From Yamagishiella unicocca (lineage: Eukaryota > Chlorophyta > Chlorophyceae > Chlamydomonadales > Volvocaceae), in contig BDSL01000054.1 of assembly GCA_003116995.1 (NCBI GenBank), positions 248,001 through 312,000 on the forward strand: a stretch of 64,000 bases of DNA. The letters are read 5' to 3'. Each line of letters starts with the position of its first letter. Position 1 is the stretch's first letter. This document shows positions 22,901-33,666 of the stretch, in pieces. Both the position numbers and the translations under genes were made by a program. The notes beneath the pieces were generated by a model that saw only the letters and a list, made by a program, of their open reading frames with translations, made no database searches and was not told the DNA's origin.

Positions 22901-25900
22901 CTCCAGCTACCGCCACCATCGTCACTGGTCGGTGGCGGACGTACGGTACTGGTGGCACGCAGTGTACTTACTGTCCGCTTACTGTGCGGATGGGGTGGCG
23001 CATGAAGCCATTACGAATGGCAATCGACTAGGTTGACAGTCTACTAGAAATAAGAACGAACGAAGGGCCACGTATGGCCGCGCGCTCAGTCCATCCTCTC
23101 CAGCCAGGACAGCCTGGAATCAACGGGGCGGACACAACAACACACTGCGCTGCCTCGCACCACGCGCCCCGTTCAGCGGCTATTGCTGCAGGCGGCGGTG
23201 TGTGGGGCGGGGCGCCTTACTTCCACATTACGGCACGTCGGCGGTATGGCCGTACGCCGCAATATACAGCCGTAACTTCAACTCACCGCCTAGTGAGACC
23301 CCAAGCGCAATCGCCAGCGTGTCGCTGCCGCCAGCGCCACCACCGTCGTCATCGGGTGATGCATCAGGAAGGGGTGCGCCCGGGTTCGGGGCGCCGGTCG
23401 TGGCCGTCCAGTTGCGCGAGGCCAGGCCGGGTTCGGCTGCGTTGAGGTTGGCGAAGGTGTAGAAGGCGCAGCCCAGGGCGGTCTTCTGCTTGATGCACTC
23501 ATCAGTCATCAGGAGCCCACACACGTATATCTCCTGGCGGATGGAGGGTTTGGGAGGGTTTCGGAGCACACTTCACACGGCTGGGGTAAGGTGAGCTTGG
23601 GCCATAGCAACGCTAACCTAACAGCCAAACCTCCTGGCAGGGGCGGTGGCCGCCAAAATTGTATCGGCCGTCCAATCATCGATGGACCACAAGTGTACGA
23701 CACGGTGTCGACCTACCTGCAGCAGGTGGACGGCGATATTGTTGGGGTTGACCTTGCCGTACTTGTCCGCCTCCCCTCCAGCAATCGCAAAGTCGCGGTA
23801 CAAGCCGCGGTATGCCCAGCACTGCTCCAGGGGCGGCGCAGCGGTGCTGTTGGTGCAACTGGTGGGCTGGGGCTGCAAAGTCTCGACGCTCTGGTTGCCG
23901 GGGAGGAAGGCCGGCCGCCGGCTTAGGCTCACGGACTGCGTAGAAGGGCGGGAGGAGGAGGAAGACGAGGAGTCTTTCACGTACGGTTGCGGTGGTGGTG
24001 GTTGTGGTTCGAGGAAGGCCCGTGGATGCCCGAAAAAACCGTTTAGAACAGACGTTTTGAAATGCATGCTGGAGAACTGGGTTGGGGATATTAAAGCCGA
24101 AGGTCATAATATGACCTTTGGCGGCTAAGCTAAAGCGGCTACGGCGAGACGACAGGAAGCGAGGACCCCGCGCGACGCACGGAAACGTTTCGCAGAACCG
24201 GTTTTGGGCGCTAGCAGGAGAACTGGGGGAGTGGTGGTGGTAGGGGTGGGGACGAGGGTTTCGACATGGAGGTTTTGACCTATCGACACTTGGTAGATGC
24301 CACAACTGACCCCCTGTCGCCGAACAGCTGCGGACTCCATTGAAATTCAGCGGTGGTGTTCGCCGCGCTCGACATGTTTACTGCGCCCGTCCAAAGGCTC
24401 GCCTGTCCCAATGCGCTATGGAGGGTAGGACATGTAAAGCCGTAGCGTCCTGGGCTCCCGACCGACCCCGGGTCAGGCAGCAGCACTAAGTGGCGGAGAA
24501 TTCGTGACGCGAGCAACCCTGCACCACCTTACTCTGGCATACGCCACGGTAACACGGCCATGATAACACGTCAGCTGGCGCATACACGTCAGCTGCCGCA
24601 CCCACCTGTATTTGATTGGCCACGGGGTAGCATGCCCCTGTGGGTCGGCGCATGCGTACAAACACGGGCAGGAGGGAGGGAGGAAGGGAGGGAAGGTATG
24701 TTGGCTTTCCTTTCGCCAAGATGTGGCAATACACCACTGATCCACATGTGTGTGCGGCGAGTGTTGCAGCGGACAAGGGCGAGTGTGGCAGCGAACGAGG
24801 GCGAGTGTGGTAGCGGACGAGGGCGAGGGCGTGGTGAGTGTGGTAGCGGACGAGGGCGAGGGCGTGGTGACTGTGGTAGCGGACGAGGGCGAGGGCGTGG
24901 TGAGTGTGGTAGCGGACGAGGGCGAGGGCGTGGTGAGTGTGGTAGCGGACGAGGGCGAGGGCGTGGCGAGTGTGGCAGCGGACGAGGGCGAGGGCGTGGT
25001 GAGTGTGGTAGCGGACGAGGGCGAGGGCGTGGTGAGTGTGGCAGCGGACGAGGGCGAGGGCGTGGTGAGTGTGGTAGCGGACGAGGGCGAGGGCGTGGTG
25101 AGTGTGGTAGCGGACGAGGGCGAGGGCGTGGCGAGTGTGGTAGCGGACGAGGGCGAGGGCGTGGTGAGTGTGGCAGCGGACGAGGGCGAGGGCGTGGTGA
25201 GTGTGGCAGCGGACGAGGGCGAGGGCGTGGTGAGTGTGGCAGCGGACGAGGGCGAGGGCGTGGTGAGTGTGGTAGCGGACGAGGGCGAGGGCGTGGTGAG
25301 TGTGGTAGCGGACGAGGGCGAGGGCGTGGCGAGTGTGGCAGCGGACGAGGGCGAGGGCGTGGTGAGTGTGGTAGCGGACGAGGGCGAGGGCGTGGTGAGT
25401 GTGGCAGCGGACGAGGGCGAGGGCGTGGTGAGTGTGGTAGCGGACGAGGGCGAGGGCGTGGTGAGTGTGGTAGCGGACGAGGGCGAGGGCGTGGCGAGTG
25501 TGGTAGCGGACGAGGGCGAGGGCGTGGTGAGTGTGGCAGCGGACGAGGGCGAGGGCGTGGTGAGTGTGGCAGCGGACGAGGGCGAGGGCGTGGTGAGTGT
25601 GGCAGCGGACGAGGGCGAGGGCGTGGGGTCGGATGACAGTGCTCCCTTAGGTTGGTTGGCGCGCCTGCGTCGGAGGCTGTTGCGTTGTCCTGTTGTGTCG
25701 AGCCTGGCCCCGCCTCACCACAGCGCCACACGCACCTAGCCAAGAAACACCTATGTACTCACCCACCGGTCCACTCGGCATTGTTTTACTACGCAAAACA
25801 CGTCCTTCCGCCCAACCATAAGTCCCCAACCCAACCCCGCCCCAACGGAAGCCCGCTGCCTCGCCCTGCCCTGTCGAGCCGCAGGCACGTAACCCGCTTC

Positions 25901-27265
25901 ACCGCTCCCAAGCGCCTGCTGCCACTTCGCCTCACGAACGGACTCACGGTGCACAATGACGCCGTCCGAGATGCGGAGTATCGACTTGGTGCCTGTAGCG
26001 CTGGGCACCAGGAGGTCAAAGCCTGGCCAAAAGCGGTGTGCAGAAAGGGTGGGGGCTTGGATGGCGTCAGCGGCGTCGCGTGATTGGCACTAGCGAATGT
26101 TCCCGCGTTCAGGGCTCTTGACGCGTGGGCGCGTCGGCGCCGTATGGGACCGCTGAGCTCACCGTAGTGGAGGTCAAAACAACCGATAATTTTCCCGCAA
26201 CACACTGAGACCTAGCGACTCCAAAGTCCAGAAGCGCAACCGCACGGTTCCGGCCATCACATCGTGCGCAAAGCAACAGCCCTGGCGCCGCCCTGCCGTA
26301 CCATGCACAGCCCTCTTCACTTTGCGCTGCAAGCCAAGTCCCAAAACCGTGTTCTCCATGCCCATCCCCGCATGCCCATCCCCGCATACAGCCCGCACTC
26401 AGCGGGACCGCCTATCTAGCCGCATCCCCGCCAGTTATATCGACGTTGATTTGCGGGGTCCAGCCTTCCTCCCTCGCGCACTTACGCACCAGGTGCTTGG
26501 TTGTGGTTGCCAACGCGATACCGCATGAGCACGAGCCGGCTGAACTCCAGGGCCACACCGTCGGCCAGCTGAACCTGAGATACGGCACGGGCACGGAGGG
26601 AGGCAAGGTGAGCGGAGAGGAGAAGGAACTGGCGCGAGGGGGTAACAGGCCTGGGGAGGAGGCATCGCACAGAGAGCAAATGCGTGTTAGATTACCGCTA
26701 GGCCGCGAAGATGGTCTTGATTGAGCGCAGGCAAAGTGTGGGTTTGATGGTGGAGGCCAAACAGGCGCGTAACGTCACAATATCGAAGGCTGTGGCAGCA
26801 CATGCAGGCTCAATAGACATGTTCAACTTTAAGTCCCAATTACTATGCGCTCACCTTCTCGAAAATGAACCCGAAATCTAGTATTCGATTCGTCGTTTCA
26901 GGTGACGCGCTGTCGTTGTTGCCCAATATCAGCAAATCCCGCTGCAACACAAGGGGTGTCTGCAAGCCAATCCAGTCGCTTTCCTCCCAGTAAATATTAT
27001 TCGTTAGGACGGCTTCGCGAATGCGCACGTCCACAAAGACCCGTGCCAACTCAACGCCGGTAGACACTGACACCCTAGACGTCACGGCGTCGGTAGCCAT
27101 TATCTGGCTTGCGAGCGCAACAGCCTGGATAACCAACATATGCGTCAGTCCATAGGATGCAAGCTCCAGCGCTGCGACCCTGCCAGGATGAGGCATTACG
27201 GCGCCACAATAACCGCAGGCCAGTCGCTTGGCCCAGTATCTTAATTTAGCATACCGCAGCCGCAC
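16901..27265 (-). CDS. Receptor-like TKL protein kinase B1 (ectodomain, TM helix, kinase domain)
   Basis: Ectodomain exons: open frame 27,265-26,855 (LQRDLLILGNND, LDFGF), 26,574-26,490 (VQLADGVALEFSRL), 26,022 to about 25,890 (FDLLVPSATGTKSILRISDG), 23,935-23,717 (SCTNST, EQCWAYRG), 23,533-23,287 (EIYVCG, NWT). The last runs into 22,509-22,298 to form one TM helix (LAIALGVSLGGAALLCVAVG) followed by WRKRRRRE, so the kinase is cytosolic. Next comes a linker exon from about 21,700 to 21,406. Kinase exons: 21,146-20,677 (LGKGSFGRVVEG, VAVKLM, poly-Ala before it), 20,243-20,169 (HRDLK), 19,983-19,927, 19,264-19,202 (DFGLARLR), 18,691-18,673 (PQYMAP), 18,406-18,350 (ECFDAT, MDIYSLG), 17,732-17,689 (TMLWAMLAGCEPWR), 17,107-16,901 (CWEADPWRRP). 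All catalytic motifs are present. The TM exon ends at GC rather than GT. The start codon, an exon between 25,890 and 23,935, and the last exon are not resolved. A LINE sits about 45 bp upstream of the first frame. Confidence 0.82.
18985..19100 (-). repeat. CATC-rich short tandem repeat
   Basis: Units of CACCCACCATCCATACATC are repeated in the B1 intron between the DFG exon and the microexon. The B2 counterpart near 51,640-51,690 is shorter. Confidence 0.85.
19497..19790 (-). repeat. 21-bp minisatellite in B1
   Basis: About 13 units of GGAAAGCAACCCTTCTTCCT type lie in the intron between the PANVLV and DFG exons. The B2 copy at about 50,990-51,185 has roughly nine to ten. Open frames across it are repeat shadows. 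Confidence 0.95.
24790..25627 (-). repeat. 33-bp minisatellite expanded in the B1 ectodomain intron
   Basis: About 25 units of a 33-bp repeat (core GCGGACGAGGGCGAGGGCGT) lie between the FDLLVPS and SCTNST exons. Because 33 is divisible by three, long frames stay open on both strands; these are not genes. B2 (about 45,915-45,960) and B3 (about 60,360-60,435) retain only one to three units. Confidence 0.95.
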
Positions 27266-27309
27266 TCAACTAATAATAGGAAGACACTGTAACCCCTCAT
27301 TATTAAGCA

Positions 27310-29278
27310 GAATGCGAGTATTACAAGGGAGCCAGAACGGCTCAAGCGCGGAAGCGCAACCAGGCGGGCCCGATGGGCCAGACCACGACACGGGTCACTG
27401 GGCAAAAGAGCCCGCCCTCACCGGCCGGGAGGGGGCAAAAGCCGAAGGCAGCCAAACACGAGGACACGGAGAAGGCAGCACACACAACTCAAAGCACGGG
27501 GAGGAGAACAAGCGCGTCCAGACAACACGAACCACCTGCACCAAGCCAGCAGCGAGACGCGAGGAACGCGTTCCGGCAAAACGGGGGCCCCAAGCCCCAG
27601 AACCCAAAAGCACCCACAAAAGACAGCAGAGCGGGGGCCTAAGGCCCAGAAAAACGCACCCGAGTCAGCCGTCGGGTCACTCCTCGGCACCCGGGCGGCC
27701 CGGGAAGACCACCTCCCCCGCGGGCGAGGCGGCGAGGAAGGGGTGATCGGACGGGATGGCCCCCCACCCGCGGGGGGCCAGCCCCAGCTCGGCAAACGCA
27801 CTGAGGCGGGCCCAGAAGTCGGCCGTCACCGCGGCGCACACCCGCACCACCGGCATGCGCCCCCCGGGGGCCCCAGCCTGCACCCGAAACAGGAGGCGGA
27901 GCCCCAAACCCAACGCCGCGACGGCCGCCAAGCACCATTGTAGCGAGATTTTCCCCATCCGAGACCGTATGAAACTACCGCCGATGCCGATTTTAGCGTG
28001 TGTATACGAGTCGGACGAGCAGCACAGACGGAACGCACAGCCAAATGACCGATTACAGGACGGAGACTTCTAAATGGCAAAATTACAAGCGAGCGCCGGG
28101 AGGCATCGCGGAGGATGCTCGACATGCCATTCCCTGCTGAAAAAAGCCGAGATCGTATGTCGTGAGGGCCGGGACCGTGCTACACGAGCACCGAGCCCGT
28201 ACATTCTACCGCCGATGCCGAAATGTAGTGGCCGGAGAAACAGCTGAGACGGGCCGCATTTCCGCTCGGCCGGGAGCAGAATAAAAGTCCCCAGTACACG
28301 AAATTTACAGCGGGGGCTGGGAAGCTGCGCGCAAAAAGATCGCAAATGGACCGGGAAATAGCAGTCGCGAACGGACAGGATTGCCACCTGGCAGATGCTT
28401 ATCAAGGGATCCCTCTAACGGGCGTTTTTTAGAGCAGGTGGGCCACACGAGCGCAACTCACACTGCCCTACAACGCAAGAGGAATAGCACCATGTCCATG
28501 GTACCAAATTGGGTTGGCTGTAAAAGTATGGTAGCAGACGGGGGGCCATGCGAGACAGCGCCAGCTGAGAAAACCGCGCGAATGCGCTACGCTGGTACGC
28601 CGCCTCACGATACAGGCTGGGGACCTAAGATACCTTACGACACAACAAATGAAGTGTTTAGGTGACCTCAAGCCCGGTTTACCCAGGACAAGAAGGGGCG
28701 GGGGCCATGTCCTGGACTTAAGAGACGCAAGCCGGGCCTAACCCAAGCAGGGGGACCACAGCAAGACCAGCACACCTGAGCAGACACCCCGAAACGCACC
28801 GAAGGCACAGGGACCTCGCTCGCCGCGGCCAAGACACCTCGCCCCCGACAAGATAGACCGGCAGAAAAACCGAACATTGCACGAGCAAGGGGGCAATTCC
28901 AGAAGTGGTGCAGGCGAGGGGACACCGGGCCGGCGCCGGCAGCCCAAGAAAGCTCCCCCCACCCATAGGCGACGAATTGCGTAGTATAATGCTGGCGTTA
29001 CTACTATGTTGGCATTTCCGGTGGCGCTGCATGCTGCTGGCTCTGGAAAGGTCAAGCCAGCACTAACGGCCCCAGGACCAGATGGAGCCTACCGGTATGC
29101 AGAACAGCGCGCGGGTTCCCCACGCACAAGAATCACAACCCAGCAGGTACGCCAAGGCCAGTCGTCAAGTCCCGGACAGCGCGCGAACCCATCCTCCACA
29201 CGCCCTTCCATCCACGCATACTAAACCGAAAAAAATACACGATCATCTGCTTCACGAAGAAGACGGTTCCCGTCTTTA
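27310..29278 (-). mobile_element. Chimeric LINE insertion 1 (internally shortened copy)
   Basis: The palindrome partner (44,150-44,310) reads straight through this place, so 27,310-29,278 is an insertion, flanked by TTAAGCA on both sides as a probable target duplication. On the - strand it starts GACGGGAACCGTCTTCTTCG, runs through 1.3 kb shared with insertion 2, then joins at about 27,958 to the C-terminal end of a LINE protein (LGLRLLFRVQAG to the final GRPGAEE) and its 3' end CATTCTGC. Compared with insertion 2 it lacks the stretch equivalent to about 30,770-33,038. It is a non-autonomous LINE relic. Confidence 0.8.
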
Positions 29279-29417
29279 AGCATGTCGTCGTAGCGGGATT
29301 TGTACCGTATAAACCTACCGCCGATGTCGAATTTAGCGTGTGTACACGGATCGGACGAGCAGCACAGACGGACCGCGGGACCGCTGGGCCGAGTGCAAAA
29401 TGGCGACCCCTAATATG
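29279..29417. other. 140-bp island of pre-insertion sequence between two LINEs
   Basis: This island matches the reverse complement of about 44,155-44,300 in the other palindrome arm. It is original arm sequence left between two separate, oppositely oriented insertions. Confidence 0.8.
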
Positions 29418-31162
29418 AAAGACGGGAACCGTCTTCTTCGTGAAGCAGATGATCGTGTATTTATTTTCGGTTTAGTATGCGTGGATGGAAGGGCGTGTGG
29501 AGGATGGGTTCGCGCGCTGTCCGGGACTTGACGACTGGCCTTGGCGTACCTGCTGGGTTGCTGGGTTGTGATTCTTGTGCGTGGGGAACCCGCGCGCTGT
29601 TCTGCATACCGGTAGGCTCCATCTGGTCCTGGGGCCGTTAGTGCTGGCTTGACCTTTCCAGAGCAGTAGCATGCAGCGCCACCGGAAATGCCAACATAGC
29701 AGTAACGCCAGCATTTTACTACGCAATTCGTCGCCTATGGGTGGGGGGAGCTTTCTTGGGCTGCCGGCGCCGGCCCGGTGTCCCCTCGCCTGCACCACTT
29801 CTGGAATTGCCCCCTTGCTCGTGCAATGTTCGGTTTTTCTGCCGGTCTATCTTGTCGGGGGCGAGGTGTCTTGGCCGCGGCGAGCGAGGTCCCTGTGCCT
29901 TCGGTGCGTTTCGGGGTGTCTGCTCAGGTGTGCTGGTCTTGCTGTGGTCCCCCTGCTTGGGTTAGGCCCGGCTTGCGTCTCTAAAGTCCAGGACATGGCC
30001 CCCGCCCCTTCTTGTCCTGGGTAAACCGGGTTTGAGGTCACCTAAACACTTCATTTGTTGTGTCGTAAGGTATCTTAGGTCCCCAGCCTGTATCGTGAGG
30101 CGGCGTACCAGCGTAGCGCATTCGCGCGGTTTTCTCAGCTGGCGCTGTCTCGCATGGCCCCCCGTCTGCTACCATACTTTTACAGCCAACCCAATTTGGT
30201 ACCATGGACATGGTGCTATTCCTCTTGCGTTGTAGGGCAGTGTGAGTTGCGCTCGTGTGGCCCACCTGCTCTAAAAAACGCCCGTTAGAGGGATCCCTTG
30301 ATAAGCATCTGCCAGGTGGCAATCCTGTCCGTTCGCGACTGCTATTTCCCGGTCCATTTGCGATCTTTTTGCGCGCAGCTTCCCAGCCCCCGCTGTAAAT
30401 TTCGTGTACTGGGGACTTTTATTCTGCTCCCGGCCGAGCGGAAATGCGGCCCGTCTCAGCTGTTTCTCCGGCCACTACATTTCGGCATCGGCGGTAGAAT
30501 GTACGGGCTCGGTGCTCGTGCAGCACGGTCCCGGCCCTCACGACATACGATCTCGGCTTTTTTCAGCAGGGAATGGCATGTCGAGCATCCTCCGCGATGC
30601 CTCCCGACGCTCGCTTGTAATTTTGCCATTTAGAAGTCTCTGTCCTGTAATCGGTCATTTGGCTCTGCGTTCCGTCTGTGCTGCTCGTCCGACTCGTGTA
30701 CACACGCTAAAATCGGCATCGGCGGTAGTTTCGTACGGACTCGTCTGGGGAAAATCTCGCTACAATGGTCTGCTACAATTGTAAAAGGCACAAGGCTCTA
30801 CAGGGCCACGGCGCCCTAGGCGCCGTGGTCCTCGTCCTCTTTTTGTGGACCTCGTCATGGGGTCGCGCAACTTTCTGTCCGCTTGCGGCGCAGTCTCTGC
30901 TCTCCATCGTCTCTCGTCTTTCGCCCTCTCTGGTATTGGCTGCTGGAGCTTGGGCGCGCTCTGGTGCTCGGCGGCGCTGGCGCCTCTGCTGATGGTCCTC
31001 GCTCCGGGCCGCGGCTCCTCCGCTCGCTACGCCTCGCGGACGGCTCCGTGCTCGTGGTCTTGCCCACGCTGAAGGCTCGGTTCTTGTGGAGGCAATGGAC
31101 TCGACGGTTCGGTTCTGTGGGATGGCCATGGACCCGTTTCCGACTCGCTGTGGTGACTCTCG

Positions 31163-31470
31163 CCCACGTTGCAGGCTTGGTTTTGGTGGCTCGTGTTCGA
31201 CACGCTTCCCTACTCGGCGCGGATCTTGATTCGTGGCCTGACTAGCGGCTTGGGCTTTTGGCCCCCCCGTTGCGCTCTCGCGTATCGCTGCAGGCTTGGT
31301 ATTTGGTGGCTCGTGTTCGGCACGCTTTCCCTACTCGGCGCGGGTCTTTTTCCCGTGGCCTTTGTAGCGGCCTGGCCTTTTGGCCCTCCCGGTGTGCTCT
31401 CGCGCATCGCTGCAGGCTTGGTGTTGGTGGCTCGTGGTCGGCACGCTTTCCCTACTCGGCGAGGCTCTTT
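31163..31470 (+). repeat. Three-unit VNTR (about 120 bp) in LINE 3' region
   Basis: Units starting GCAGGCTTGGT lie at about 31,171, 31,290 and 31,412. Each contains CACGCTTYCCCTACTCGGCG. The unit length is 119-122 bp. They lie in the untranslated 3' part of a LINE fragment. Confidence 0.9.
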
Positions 31471-31655
31471 CGCACTTGTAGTCGTTTTCGGTTTCCCTGT
31501 CGGCCTCGGTCCGGCTGCCTTTTCCCGACCAGTGAGGAGTGGTTTTGACTTCGTCCGGTGATCTGTGTTGTGGCCTGGCCCATTGGGCCCGCCTGGTTGC
31601 GCTTCCGCGCTTGAGCCGCTCTGGCTCCCCTGTAACACTCGCATTCTGCTACAAT

Positions 31656-33296
31656 GGCCTGCGGGCGGCCACCACCGCCGCCTTCGTCGACCGCCGCTGC
31701 ACCCCCGCCGCGCATCAGGCCCGCACCAACCGTGTACCTGCAGGAGCCGGCCTGCTCTACCTCGCCCTGCCCCCCTCCGCTGGCGGCTTCGGCCTCCTCC
31801 CTCTCGAAGCCCACGTACGGGCTCGCCACGCCGTCCTGGCCGTGCGAGGCCTGGCCGGCGCGTGTGGCCTCCTGCCGTCTGCCCCCCAGTGGCCCCAGCT
31901 CCTCCTCGCCCTCCTGCGCCACGGCCACCCCGCGGCCCACCCCCTGTGCCTCCTGCCCCTCCACGGCGACGCCCGCACCACCGCCGCCCCGCTGGTGCTC
32001 GGCCGGCCCCTCCCACGGGGCTCCCCGGCCCTCGCCCAGCTGATTACGGCGCTCGCCCATCTCCCGCCCATCACCATCCTGGACCCCACACTGGCCGCCC
32101 CGGGACCCTGGTGCTTCTCGGCGCCCCTCTGGGGCAACCCCCTCCTGGTCGATGCCACCGGCCGGGGCCTGGAGACCGACTTCCCCGACCTCGCCCAGCT
32201 GCGTGGGCTTGATACGGTGGGTGTCGCCGTCCAGTGCTACAATGCCCTGGGCCGGGTCCGGACGGCCCTCGCTGTCGCCGCTGCCGGGGGGCCCCCCGCC
32301 ATACGCTGTACCGAGTACCTGCGGCTCGACGTCCTCCGCGACGTCCTCCGCCTCTCCCCCGCCCACCCCGTCCCGGCCTCCATGCGGGATGGGGCCACGG
32401 GCCTGGCCCGCGTCGACGCCCTCGTTGGCCGCCTTCCCGCCACCTGGGCCATCGCGGCCCTCCTCGTTCTGGCGGCCCCGGGGGGTGCGGCTGCCGCCCC
32501 CCCCGCTGCGGACGCCTGGGGCCGCCTGGCCCGCTGTGTCGGCTGGCGGGTGGGCCCCGCGGCCATTCCCCTTGTCTCCCTCACCGTCAAGTCGGCTACC
32601 ATCCTGCAGCTCGGCCCAGCCTTCGCTGCTCTGGCGGCTAAGCATACGGCCTTCCTTCAGGAGGCCTGGGAGGCTCCCCTTCCCCCGGCAGCCCTGGCCT
32701 CCACCCTCCGGGAATTTCAGGCCACTCTGGTGCGCCTCTGGCGTCTTCGCTGGGACAACACGCACAAGGAGCCCCTCTGGCGGCTCGCCATGAACGGGTT
32801 CCATGGCTTCCCCATGCACGCGGCCCTCCTGGCGCGGGGGTCGCCCACGACCCCCTGCCCGTGCGGAGCGTCCATGGCCACGGGCCGCCGGCGCCACCAC
32901 TTCTGGGAGTGTGTGGTGGCCTTGTCATTGCGTGACGAGCTTGTGGAGGCGATGGGGGGCGCGGTTGTCCTGCTCCCGCAGCATTTGTGGCTGGGTCGGC
33001 CCCCGTTGGGGGTGCACCCGCTTGTTTGGGATGTGGTGTGCTTGGCGGCCGTCGCGGCGTTGGGTTTGGGGCTCCGCCTCCTGTTTCGGGTGCAGGCTGG
33101 GGCCCCCGGGGGGCGCCTGCCGGTGGTGCGGGTGTGCGCCGCGGTGACGGCCGACTTCTGGGCCCGCCTCAGTGCGTTTGCCGAGCTGGGGCTGGCCCCC
33201 CGCGGGTGGGGGGCCATCCCGTCCGATCACCCCTTCCTCGCCGCCTCGCCCGCGGGGGAGGTGGTCTTCCCGGGCCGCCCGGGTGCCGAGGAGTGA
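31656..33296 (+). CDS. LINE ORF, post-reverse-transcriptase C-terminal part (5'-truncated)
   Basis: The open frame is continuous to TGA at 33,296; upstream of 31,656 it reads through the tail of another LINE copy, so the true start is lost by 5' truncation. The protein contains LPPSAGGFGLLPLEA, the usual post-thumb GG.G block, then LREFQATLVRLWRLRW and a C-terminal zinc knuckle PCPCGASM...RRHHFWEC (Cys-Cys-His-Cys). These are typical of the region after reverse transcriptase in LINE proteins of green algae. Catalytic RT (YxDD) and endonuclease domains are absent. The 3' UTR ends at CATTCTGC near 33,666. It cannot transpose by itself. Confidence 0.75.
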   Translation, partial: GLRAATTAAFVDRRCTPAAHQARTNRVPAGAGLLYLALPPSAGGFGLLPLEAHVRARHAVLAVRGLAGACGLLPSAPQWPQLLLALLRHGHPAAHPLCLLPLHGDARTTAAPLVLGRPLPRGSPALAQLITALAHLPPITILDPTLAAPGPWCFSAPLWGNPLLVDATGRGLETDFPDLAQLRGLDTVGVAVQCYNALGRVRTALAVAAAGGPPAIRCTEYLRLDVLRDVLRLSPAHPVPASMRDGATGLARVDALVGRLPATWAIAALLVLAAPGGAAAAPPAADAWGRLARCVGWRVGPAAIPLVSLTVKSATILQLGPAFAALAAKHTAFLQEAWEAPLPPAALASTLREFQATLVRLWRLRWDNTHKEPLWRLAMNGFHGFPMHAALLARGSPTTPCPCGASMATGRRRHHFWECVVALSLRDELVEAMGGAVVLLPQHLWLGRPPLGVHPLVWDVVCLAAVAALGLGLRLLFRVQAGAPGGRLPVVRVCAAVTADFWARLSAFAELGLAPRGWGAIPSDHPFLAASPAGEVVFPGRPGAEE

Positions 33297-33666
33297 CCCG
33301 ACGGCTGACTCGGGTGCGATTTTCTGGGCCTTAGGCCCCCGCTCTGCTGTCTTTTGTGGGTGCTTTTGGGTTCTGGGGCTTGGGGCCCCCGTTTTGCCGG
33401 AACGCGTTCCTCGCGTCTCGCTGCTGGCTTGGTGCAGGTGGTTCGTGTTGTCTGGACGCGCTTGTTCTCCTCCCCGTGCTTTGAGTTGTGTGTGCTGCCT
33501 TCTCCGTGTCCTCGTGTTTGGCTGCCTTCGGCTTTTGCCCCCTCCCGGCCGGTGAGGGCGGGCTCTTTTGCCCAGTGACCCGTGTCGTGGTCTGGCCCAT
33601 CGGGCCCGCCTGGTTGCGCTTCCGCGCTTGAGCCGTTCTGGCTCCCTTGTAATACTCGCATTCTGC

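Larger units (their letters stand above)
29418..33666 (+). mobile_element. Chimeric LINE insertion 2
   Basis: Insertion between two points that are adjacent in the other arm (near 44,155), with an A-run at the target. It starts with the same 5' sequence as insertion 1. Part one (to about 30,770) holds a degenerate LINE C-terminal segment, with LHHFWNCPLARAM at about 29,785-29,830. Part two (about 30,770-31,655) is a LINE 3' region with a VNTR, ending CATTCTGC. Part three (31,656-33,666) is a second, longer 3' copy with an open frame, also ending CATTCTGC. The element is a chain of 5'-truncated LINE 3' ends moving, it seems, as one unit. No reverse transcriptase or endonuclease is visible. Confidence 0.75.

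Noticed and set aside
24790..25627. CRISPR-like array
   Set aside because: Units are contiguous without unique spacers; this is a eukaryotic minisatellite.
24589..25743. Long frames (over 300 codons) on both strands rich in Gly/Arg, Val/Glu or Pro/Arg
   Set aside because: They are read from a 33-bp minisatellite whose unit length is a multiple of three; the locus is an intron of B1 by comparison with B2 and B3.
31452..32900. 482-codon frame antisense to the LINE ORF
   Set aside because: Codon-shadow of the GC-rich LINE frame; the + strand frame has the LINE zinc knuckle and post-RT block.
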